Shown: positions 12,009 through 24,000 of the stretch, one piece after another
How positions within the stretch are numbered: the stretch's first letter is position 1
Layout of the letters: every line of letters begins with the position of its first letter
Assembly: GCA_016806645.1 (NCBI GenBank)
Contig: JACSYO010001013.1
Coordinates: forward strand, 1,860,001-1,924,000
Reading direction: 5' to 3'
DNA length: 64,000 nucleotides
Origin: Ophiodon elongatus
Taxonomy: Eukaryota; Chordata; Actinopteri; Perciformes; Hexagrammidae
The notes under the pieces: generated by a model
The model's input: only the letters and a program-made list of their open reading frames with translations
Told to the model about the DNA's origin: nothing
Database searches by the model: none
Position numbers and translations under genes: made by a program

Positions 12009-15000
12009 CTAGTGCGGAAGGAAAAACAGACATGTTTAAAAGAGGAATGCAACGATTAAGCATTTCACGCCTACAACTCGTTCAGACTCGGGATGGACAG
12101 GAAATTATCCATGTGATAAGGTACTACAGTACTCTAAGCCAATGCTGTGTCTGTCCCTTTAAGAGCCGACGGCGGGTCGCAAGTCTCGTTGAGGCTGCAG
12201 AACCAGAAAGATCACCTTTTGTTATTCCACACGTCTTTCTTCCTTTTGAAAACCTTCCACCTACTTTATTGACAAAGCAACCGCGCCGCTGACAGTTCGT
12301 CCTAGATTTGGGTGTTTTGTGCTAGCAGCAGGCTAATGTAGCATCGAGCCGCTGGCCTCCAGTAGAGAAGAGCAGCAGGCTACAGGGGTCTGTAAGCTCA
12401 CGTCATGCTCAGCCCAGATTTTTTCCATCATCAAACTTGATCCCCAACAAACGGAGGCTCAAGTGACAACACTTGAGGTAATGTATGTAAAATTGGTTGA
12501 GTTCCCCTTTTGGGTAATCGAGGAACACGATGTATACAAAAACACTTTCTAGGGCTCCAAGTAATGTTATTTTCATTATAAAATAATTGGCAGAATATTA
12601 ATTTGATTAATGGTCTATAAAATGTCAAATGAAAAATGACTAATATCCCACGAGACGTTGTTACTTGTTTGCACTCAAATTGCTTTTGTCCAAAGATATT
12701 CAACAAAAAAAGAGCTTGTCATTTTATCGTTGCTGATTAATTTTCTGTCAATTAACTGACTTAATTGCTTCAGCTCTATTTTTTCCATTTATCAAAAGAA
12801 GCCTGCGTTTTAAACATTTAAAAGAAATATTTTAACATGTTGAGGCATGCTCACCAAACGAGAAGCGAACGACACGCTTAAATACAAAGTCATTGCAAAG
12901 ACACGAATGGACGCGAGTAGACATCTTCTTGCGGACAGACCTAACAAAGCATGAATTCAGACTTCTTACAAATCGGCATCATTACGTAGTTATTTCGGCA
13001 TCCTTTTTATCTGTTTGCTGCAATTAAATCACGGCAAAAAATGTTTTGGGGTTCACACAGCTGGAGTTAACCAGCCGACGTGTGGCTTGCTAGATGCAGT
13101 GAATACGGTACGAAGAAATTCAACCAGCGCCTCCGGATGATGTTATGAACCCAGACAGGACGGAGTTTAGTTTCCCAGGATATCTGGGACTTCCACAACA
13201 CGTACAAAGCAGCAGTAGTGGTTATTTCAGCCATGATGGATGAAACGTCGTCTACATGGAAGTAGCTAATCAACAGCTGACAGGAAATAAACTTAAGACT
13301 CAAAGCTGCTTTATATCTACTTTGATTCTATTATTGTCCTGAAGGAAGTTTGGTAAGTAAAAGAGGTCCAACGGACTCACCTAGTGGAGCTCACAGTGTG
13401 GCTGGTCAGGGCCTTTCGGCTGATCCTGGGTTTGCTCTTCACAACGGGCTCCTCACCATCTTTCACTGCTGGAAGAGAAGGAAGGGGGAGGAAAGAAACC
13501 TGGTTTAATCAATGTCTAATTAGATGGCACGAGACAGAATCTAAGTTATCATCTCTTCACACACACACACGTGCACACAATGACATTCAAATTACCTTCT
13601 CTGTGAGAAGCAGCTGGTTTCTCTCCTGAGGGGACACTCCTCTCTGTTCTGTCCTTGGACACACTCCTGGGAAATAAGAATAACATATAATTACACGTAT
13701 TAAGAACTGTGTTTACACAACCACAATATCAATTATGGATGGGGGTTTGACAAACAGCAGGCAAAACAAATGTACCACACCTGTCAGATTTAGCAGATCG
13801 CTCTGACCCTTCGCCTCTCTCCTTAGACGATATGCTTGGCTTCTCCGGAGGGTCGGTCGAGCTCTTAGAGACGGATGTCTTCTCTGCGATGGTCATTTTA
13901 TCCAGAGAGACAGACCTCCCTCCTGCACTGGAGGACTTTCGCTCTGTCCTCACCGACCGTTCTCCTTCGAGGTCTCTCTCCACTGTAACTGCTATTTTCT
14001 GTGAGCTGGAGACCCTGTCCCTGTCTCTGTCAGACGACGCCGTGCCTCGGTCAGACGACGCCGTGCCTCGGTCAGACGACGCCGTGCCTCGGTCAGACGA
14101 CGCCGTGCCTCGGTCAGACGACGCCGTGCCCCTGTCAGACGACGCCGTGCCTCTGTCAGACGACGCCGTGCCTCTGTCAGACGACGCCGTGCCTCTGTCA
14201 GACGACGCCGTGCCTCTGTCAGACGACGCCGTGCCTCTGTCCGATCCCGAAGCTCTGTCCGATCCCGAAGCTCTGTCCGATCCCGACGCTCTGTCCGATC
14301 CCGAAGCTCTGTCCGATCCCGAAGCTCTGTCCGATCCCGAAGCTCTGTCCGATCCCGAAGCTCTGTCCCGCTCTCTGTCCAGTCCTGAGCTTCTGCTCTG
14401 CTCTCTGTCTGAACCCTGCAGTCTCTCTCCAGCACTTCCTGGTCTCTCTCTGCCGACTCCCCTCTCCGCAGATGTCGACCGCTCCTTTCTAACGGCACCG
14501 TCTGCTGTACTGCTGGGCCGGTCTCCTTCTGAGAGGTTAGCAGCCGTTGATCGGTCTGAGGTGGATGTCGTCTTCTCAGAACCAGACGGTACCCTGTCTG
14601 TGGCTGCGTTCTCGGTGCTGCCCTTCCTCCCCAGGTCTCTGTTCAACTTAATCCTCCTCTGGGTCAGTGGCTTCACCTGAATATGGACAAAAGCACATAT
14701 AGAGTGTTACAAAGGGTTGAATCAGAAAGACTCCGCACTTTCATGAAATAATAAATTCTAAAATAACATTGTTATGATTAAAATCGACAGCAACTAAAAT
14801 GTTTGGGGTTATGCACAAAAAAAAGAAGCCATTTGGGTAAAATTGTAGGGTGCCATTTTAATTGTTTTGCATTTTATCCACCATTATTAAATTAAATCGG
14901 AAAAAGAAATACACAAACAAGAATTCGGGCCGCAACTAATTATTTTCTTAAAATCAACCGGTCTATTAATTCAGACAGTGAAAAATGCTCATCTCCAATT

Positions 15001-18000
15001 GAAGACAGAATTGACATTCAAACAGCTTGTTTAGTCTAAGCAAAAGCCCAAAACAAACATATTCCATTTACACCAAAGACAATCAGCAAAAAAGCAGCAT
15101 CTTTTTTGGCATCCAACTGGTCTGTTGATTAATCGACTAATTGTTTCAGCTCGAATGAGAATAATCATTAGCTGCAGTCATTTGTAAATACAAGAAAACA
15201 ACTTAGTCTGATTTTAGAAACACAGAATTACCAACGCAATTAATTGGGTTGAAAAACACATCTGTAAGTACCCTCTGTAAAACCACAACTCATTATACCC
15301 CAGTGTTTATGAGGACTACACGAGCAACAAACCCACCTGGAGGTCCATTAGAGGTCTGATGGATCCTCGATCTGCGTCTCCTCGGCCCATATCACGGCTC
15401 CCTGGTATGGGAAGAAGACCCGGCCTGTCTGAGGGGGGTGGGAGTCTGTGGAGGGGGGGCTGATGAGACATGTGAGAGTGGGAGATGACATCACCTCCAA
15501 CACCGAGCCCATCTATTCTCCTCAGCTTTCCAGGAGGGGGTCCAAGTAAAGAGCGGCCCTCTTCTCCCATCCTCCTCCGACTGTCAGGGGAGGGAGGTCT
15601 GTGGAGGAGTGTGAGTCCGTGTTGATGGGGGGTGGGAAGGAGACCACCGCTCTGTGGAAGATCTCTTCTCCCCCGGATGTCGTGGCCTTGTCGAGGGCCG
15701 TCATGAAGAGAGGGATGATGTAGAGGGAGGGTCTGGCAGGACAGTGGAGGGGTCTTAAGCAGGGCTGGCCTCACTGAAGAGCTTTTACCCTTTTCCTTTT
15801 TAGGGATAGAGTTGGGAGCGTCTTCTGGTTTGGTTTTAATGGTCTTTAACGGTTTTGTGCCAGAGGAGGAGGATGAGGAGTCTTTCTTGGTCACCACACC
15901 ATCTCCAGGCTTTTTCTTCACTTTGTCACTCTTTACCTTCACGCTCTCCGTCTTAACTTTAGCTTTTATCTTTTGGCTCTTGTCTTTCTTAGACCTATCA
16001 GACGGCGTCTTCGATGTTGACTTGGTTGAGGGTTTAACGGGTGCCGCAGGGCTTTTAGAAGATGAAGCTTTAGAGCTTCCAGCTCCAACTGAAGCCTTTG
16101 AGGAAGAGGGAGGCGTCTTAGCGAGTGAAGGGATTTCGTCCATCGGTTCATCTCTGACAGGAGTCGCATCACCTCTGTCTACTGACTGATGTGATTCTGA
16201 ATCGTCCCCAGTCCTCCTCTTTTTTACTCTCTTTGTCTTCAGGACTTTAGCGCTGGACTTAGTCCCTGATGAAGAAGAGGACGGCGGATGGTTAGGAGGA
16301 GCACCTCTATCTTCTCTTCCTCTTCTTCCTCTCCCCTGGGGGGAGTAATTTCTAGATAATGGGGACATTCTGTCCCTCTCCCTGTCTCTGCTTCCACGAC
16401 CTCTGTGATGCAGTGAGGGATGTTGGTTGTCGTAGTCTTTGTAGAACTGGTTGTACCAGTCTGCATACTCCTTCTCCCACTGCCGATACCTTTCTCTTTC
16501 CCATCGCTCATTGCCTCCCGGACTTGGACCCTTCAGTTCATACGGTGGGAGCTCCCGAGGAGGCGGCTTTCGTTGACTAGGGCTGCGGGGCCGGAAGCCA
16601 CCAGGGACAGGGGAGCGAGACCGTGACCTATAAGGTCCTGCTCCTTCTGTTCCTGCTCCTGGTCCTTGTCCTGGTCCTGGTCCTGCTCCTGCTCCTGGTC
16701 CCTCCCAGCCTCCTGGCCGGTAGGGGGGAGGAGACCGTGGTGAGCCAGAACGACGATACCCATAAGACCGGGAACGGGAACGGGACCTTGACCGTGAACG
16801 TCCATAACTGCGCCCATTGCGTCTAGAATAAGGTGAGCGGGGATAAGACCGGCCATGGGAGCGTGACCGGGATCGACTGGGAGAATAAGAGTAAGACCTG
16901 GATCTTGATCTAGACCTGGATCTCGAGCGAGAGTAAGGAGAGCGGCTGAAAGGAGAGCGACTGTATGACCGGGATCTAGAAAAGGTAATGGTTCAGAAGA
17001 CCAGAAAGAAATTGGATTATGTACATGTAATTAATGTAAAAACTAAAATCCATTTTGATATGCAGTCTTAATGAAGTTACCTTGAATATGATGGTCTTCG
17101 TCTCTTTGGTGCATTTCTGTACTTCATAAGCTCTTTGTGGAAGTCTTTAGTAAATTCATCCAGTTTGGATGTAACTCTGTGGATACAAAGACAAATACAC
17201 TTAGACTACTAAAAACTACTCCAGTGTGAAACCTCAATAGTCTTAAATCACTGAATTCACAATCCTGAGTGATGTTCATGATATTTATGCGTTTATTTTA
17301 GATTAGAAATTAGTAGCTGTTTTAAGAACCAAAAGAAAAAGGAAACTACTCACGTGTCCTGTCGGAGATGCCGCTGTCTGTAGAAATCTTCCTTAGAGAG
17401 GAGGGGCTGACCGAGGGGGGGCATAGGGATAAGAGGGGGCTGGGTACCAGGGGCAACCCAGGGTGGGTTGAGCCCTGGTGGTCCGGGAGCATAAACAGGC
17501 GGGTGTTGGTAACCGATGACGGGAGGGAGAAGGCCTGGGCCAGAGGCGTACGGAGGGGGATAGGACTGGGGTGGGGGTGGGTACATGGATGGAGCTGGGT
17601 ACACCGGAGGGACGAGTGCAGGAGGTGGAGGTGTCTGGAGGTGAGCGGAGGGGTGGTCTCCTCTTCCTCTGAAAAACCTGGTACAAAGGGAGGGACATGA
17701 ACCATTGTGAGACTGACATATTACGACACAAACTTTTAATTGATCAGATTGTCCCACGGACAGGTCTTACCTCTCCCAGGGTCTGCCTCCGCCTCCTCCT
17801 CCTCCTCCAACGCCTCCTCCGCCGCCACCACCACCACCACCGCCGCCTCCTCCTCCTCCTCCGCCACCACCTCCTCTGTGAGATTGGTGTGGTCGTGTCT
17901 GGTGACCTAATAGAACAAAGAGTTTTTAAGTTGCAGAATGCCGTTCCATCAAGCTCACTTAGTCTCCTTAAATTATCTAAATTGAACCTCTTACCTGGAG

Positions 18001-21000
18001 GATGAGGTGGCCTTATAGGTGGTGGGTGGCCAATAATAGATAAATGGTAGTTCTGAGAAAGAAATCACAGAGAGAATAATGTAGTTACCTCCAAGAGAAA
18101 TTATAGTTTATTGTGTTCATGGATGCATATGAACGTGCTGAGGCTGGTCAAAAGCCAGTAGGTTCTCAGTTCAACTTGGCACAAACCAATTACACCTCTT
18201 CAACAAATGCAACAGCCTAGGGGAAATGATGTTTGCCTTTTGGTGAAACAGCCTCCATGCATTGGCTCCTAATTCTGATCCAAAACTGGATCATCAATAT
18301 ATCAATACATGCTTGTCAACAAGAAGATATGGAAGAGAAAAACAAACATGTCAATCCCCCCCCAAAATTCTCTTTTTAATTTTTAAGATTAACATTAATA
18401 TTACCGGCCCTGAAATTCCGTATTAGTGCAAAACGTGTACTAAACGCTGATCAAAGTCAGTAAGATGCATATCGAGTGGTACACTTTGGTTCGTGTGTAC
18501 TGCGCTACGGTTCGGATCAAAACACGGAAGTGGACTGCTATTTAATGAGTAGAAAGTCAGCGAGTAGTTTCGAAAAAGGCATTTTTTTCTACAGCGTCAA
18601 TCTGCAATAACGCAAAAGATGAGCCAATCTCATCATATGAAGTGCACGGCCGTAGGTGCTAAAGCAGGAAGGTAGGCGGGAGGTTCGTTCTCGTCTCCAA
18701 AATATAAACAATAGCAACAACATTAACAAATGTCACGAACACAACGCAAATGTACAGAGGTACGGAACCACATCGCTAATTTGAAAGCCGACGTGGAGAG
18801 GGAGGTAGTTGCACTCTGGCACGGTATGAATCAAACTAGCTAATGTGAAAACGCCTTGATTCAGATGTTCAATCTGTGATCCACTTACTGAGGGTCCCGA
18901 AGAGTCCAGTGTCACAGTAGGCTCTGGATTGGTCTCACTAAAACATAAAACAGACACGTATAAGTAAAAATGGCTTTTCATTTCAAACGTCACTTCTTTA
19001 GACTGCATCTTAAGACTAAGCTTACCCCGGTGGCGGTGGTTCCCCGTGGCTGGCAGAGTGCATAGGAGAATGGTGGTCAACAGCAGGCGCAGGGGCTGGT
19101 GAATCATCTTGTTCTTCAACAGCAGCAGCATGAGGAGGTGTAGGAGCAGAAGTAGCAGCAGGAGCCGGTGCAGGAGCAGGAACGGTTACGGGAGCGGGTG
19201 CAGGAGCAGGATCAGGGGCCGGGACCTGTACTTGAGGGGCAGTGGCGGGTGCACTTGTAGGAGGAGGGTGAGGGATATGGGCCAGCAGTGGGTCCTGCTG
19301 TCTTGAGTGCAGTGGCCTGACCAGCTGAGGGCGCGGTGGTGGCGGAGCTGAGTTTTGTACCTGCTTGCGAACATGTTTGGTGTAGCCGGTCTCATTTTTA
19401 AAGTTGTTCACAGCCTGCATGAAGAGAAACTTGTTTAAAAAAAATAAAAAAAGATACTGCTTTTTTTTTCTAATTTTGCTTTGAGTTTCAGTACCAAAAC
19501 ATGCAACACATCAAAATGCATGCATTTGAAAGAGGTTACCTGTCGGAGAAACTTGTTGGCGATGAGATTATCAGGTGAAACATCAGACTGTCTGCATGTG
19601 AAGCAGGTGTGCTCCTCTGAGTCCAACAAGTTCGTCCGAATACCTGAAAACAAACAGTCCTTAATTAGACAAAAACTAAATTTGACAAACAAACAACTCA
19701 CGTCTTTAGACTCATGATAATGTACATTCTTTATGAAAATAACTTCCCCTCAACCTGCTTCGTCACCATGTATTTGAGGACATCATTTTCTACTTTTTCT
19801 AAGAGTGAATTTCAACTTCCCCAGAGATTGAGTGTGAAATCATTCCATTACACTGTGGAACACACAAATGAGTTTTAACGACTACTCAAATTAAGCTTGC
19901 CCTGGGGCCACAGCACTCTAGAGGGGCCACTGTGGATTAAATGGGCATTTCTTCCATTTTCCCAATGGATTTTTCCCTAAACGTCTACGCAAAATAAACA
20001 CTTTAAAAATCAGGACCAAAACATTCAGAATTATATTTGAGATAATGTTTGCTTGGCAAAGCCTCATTTTGACTCCCTACTTTTATTGGTTTGTATTACT
20101 TTTTATTTTAAGTCCTGTGCAAATTAATATTTGCGAGTAAGAACTCACACTCATCGCAGTAACTGTTTCCACAGCAGGGTATAACTACGGCATCCGTCAT
20201 CAGGTCATTGCAAATCGGACACAAGAGTTCATCGGGGATCGGGTCCGTCTCGTCCTCAGATGATGACTGGTCATGTGGAACAAACGGAGGCCGCTCCTTC
20301 TTTCCTTGTGCATATGCCTCCCTGTATTAACAGAGATTTGTTTGGTTTTTTTTTGTTTCGAAAAAAGCAACAGCAGTTAACTTGTGATTGTGGACATAAA
20401 GATGGGTTATGACGAAGACAAAACTTAATGTGCCATAAGAGAATATTTAACATTTAGTAGTTGTGTGTGTCCTTGGATGAAACGTACGCATCTATAGCAG
20501 GTATAGCATATTCTCCAGTGCTGGTTAACATGGCTCCTTTGGTGCCTGGCTCTGCCTTCACCATGAAGCTCTGAGGAATGCCCTTACTAATCCTCACTGG
20601 CTTGGGACCCTCCACACTCTTATCCTGGATCTAGAAAGTTAAAAATAAAATAAAACATCCAAAAACACTACAACGTAGTAAAAACTAACCACCACAGACT
20701 GACGATTAAATTACATGATAATTACCATCAGTAAGGGGCATTGCCGAATGTAGTGACCAGCCTTTCCACAACGAAAGCAGGTATAGTGAGCAGGAGGAGG
20801 TCCAACTGCTTTCTTGGAGTAACTATAGAGACAAGTTCAATACATTTCTTAGAACGATATACGGCTAGAGAAAGAAGTTGTTTAGTACACTGCTTCATGA
20901 GTCTAAACACGGAACAAAAGTCTGACTTTAAATCAAGTAAAAGAACACAGTGTGTGTGTACTAACTGTATCGGGTCATATTCATGATTGGACTGAGATAT

Positions 21001-24000
21001 CATGGCTTTAATCTTGTCCTCCTCTGATGCATTAGCGTCAACCAGGTTAGGAGTCTAAAAACACATAATGGAGAGAGGGAGAAAAAAAAAAAAGAAGATA
21101 AAAGGACGGCGTCAACTCCACAAGATGAAAGGAAACATCTATTCAACACGAGCAATATTTTCTGGAAGTACAGCCAGCATGTACAGAAACAGTACCTTGG
21201 CGAGTTGGGCGAGTGACATAGAAGGAGAAGAGTCAGTCTGTAGGAGAATCAGAGTACAGATATTAAAAAGGTATTAACATAATATCTAATGGACATACAG
21301 TGGAAGATAAGAGCCCAGATAGTCCCCCACCACATCTGTGTCCAGTCCCTTAGAGTCTCCATCTAAGTCAAGATTAAAGTCTTCGTTGAGGACCGAGTGC
21401 ATGAAATATTGCAGGTATGTGAGCATGTAAATCAAGACATGCTTTATTAGGCTTGTGCGCAATGCTCATCCCTCTTCAGACAGCTTCGAGTCATAACAAA
21501 AAACGTGATGTTGTGAAAGCCTCACCGAAGGTTGTATCTATTCAGAGCCGTTTATATTGAAGAGATCTAAATTATTTAGGGAGTAAAATATAGCTTTCCC
21601 AATCACAGGAATGTTATCAGGTAAAGATGACTTTTGAAAGAAAAGCTAAAATAATGTATATTCACTGGCCAGGTGATACAAAACTATTACAGCTCAGATA
21701 GAAAATGCAACTTTTGCGCATTTAGTTGCAAGTTTCAAAAAGATTTACTGTTGCGAACTTATCCTGAAAAATAGAAATGATGAAACGCATTCATGATTGT
21801 CACTGTATGGAAACCGTGGAGAACTTCAACACAGCTAAACTGCCCAAATAAATAAGCTCAATTCACATTTAACAAGTAAGGTAAACTTGTACACTTGTTT
21901 ACAAGTCTAGACCGTATATATTCTGAGTCCTTCAGTTATAGCTATGGTAATGTCCAAAAGCATCTGCTTAAACACTTTAAACCCTCCTCCCTATTTGGGC
22001 ACCGTCAGCAAATTCAAGAAGTACGCTACTAGCATATCTGTCTGCAGAGACCCTAAAGCTTCCGCTACGGTCGGGAGAGGGTGATTTTCTCAAAGAAATA
22101 CTTGACGTTTAATTTTAGCATGCAGTTTCCCTTCACCAGGCCACAGTGGTTTAAGTTTTTTTTTTTTTTTTTTTGCACCAACTTGTCAAAAGAGGTCGTC
22201 ATAGATGTTACAAGCTTTCATCAAATCCAGTTTACGCCTGCTTTCTGTAAACTAATGAGCTTGCAGGGAGTTGTGCCAAGCTGCTTCAATAAGAAATGCA
22301 AACACTGTAAAGTGTCAAATGTTTAGAGCTGATAAGACGCAAATGTAGAAATGTTTTCTTTAAATAAAGTGCCTGATGAAGAAACTACCACGAGTTGTCA
22401 AGTGTTCCTTCAACGTGTTCCCTAAGAAACATGCCCCTACACCTCTAGAGTGAAGGGCGAAAGCAAGCGGAGAGATGTTTCTAATGCAGGTCAGGAGCCA
22501 ACGAACCATGAGAATTAAGTCTCACGCACGGACAGAAAAGGTCATACTCTACAACGACAAACAAAATGGCTGCTCTGCCTATTTCTTGGGGACATTTTCT
22601 TCAGGCAAATAAACAAGTGGGCCGGGTGGGTTGTCCATCGTGATATGCGGGGCTCGGAGGAAAGACTGGGTATTGCAGAATGCTGTGGAGGGAACACACA
22701 GGGATCTGGTGCAAGTGGTTCTGACACTGAACCACTGAACAACTTTATTGACAGGTTCTGCAGCTTACAGCTTACAGGACACACTACACCAGCATACTTC
22801 TCACTGCAGCGGCCATGGAAGGCCTCCAGAGATTGACAAGATATTTACTTTACTGATAATCTGTCAAAGTACTTTGTGATCATGTCACAGCAATATAAGT
22901 CAGTGGCCGAGGGACAGCATCGCACGTATCAAAACTAGCTTCTTACCGATGCCCCGAACCACAGTTGCAAAAAAGAAATACACTTTGAACTAGTACCTGC
23001 TTCTTTGTAAGACAGACTGAATTAATTCAAAGCTTTTAACTCATCAGGATGAAATCTGTGAGCCTTTGGGGTTTAAAGGTTATGTGCAGACCATACTCAA
23101 TGCAGAATAGAACATCTTCATGTTGAAATTGTACAGGACAAAAAAAAAATTGACATTGGCAAATATTACTGAACAACAAGTTTAAGTATATTAAAGATTA
23201 GCAGGGTGAGCTTTCAAAATAAAAAACACTGGCGAGTCTCCCACTCACACAACTTTAGTCTTGTAATTGTAATCAAAGTTAATTACAATCAATCTCAGCC
23301 ACACTTTACTTCATTGGGTTCTTAAACCACATAGAAATCGAATATTTTCACAGAAAATAAAATGACAATAGATTAGCATTACAAAAATACCATCTTTTTT
23401 CTTTTACAAACCCCTTTAAAATACATTTTCCTGGCCTGAGGCAGGCAACAATACCATTTCATTATGAAATACAATCATTAACAGTTTACGTGATTTCTCA
23501 ATCCATTATAAAGTGGCAACAGTTCAACAAGTTCAGAGCATTAAAAAACAAAAGGTGGCTAGTCTGTTGTTTCTCATCTTAACCTCATCTCATTCAGCAA
23601 TTTTAAACTTTAATCTGCTTATTTCAAAACAGAAACCCAGTGTTTTTAGAGAAACAACAAACTATTGTTAGCTGTGGTGACTCCAGGAAACCCTCCCAAA
23701 AAGACATCAAATAACACATAGAGGTTGAGATTTCAACACAAATGTAGCCAACACACAGTGAACAGAGGATACACACAACTCAATCATTGCTGACAGAATG
23801 TTCTCAAGAAAGGTGACTAAAGCCAGAAAGAGGGGGAGAGGGAGAGAGGTGAGAGGAGGAGGAGAGTGTGTTGATTTTGGGTTTGTTTTACATACGGGTC
23901 TAGAAGATCCCACCACAGCTGTGTCAGAACGATCTCTGCGGAAATAGAAAGAGAGAGAAAAAAAAAAAAAAAACATCAGTTGTTGACAAAACTCAAGAGC

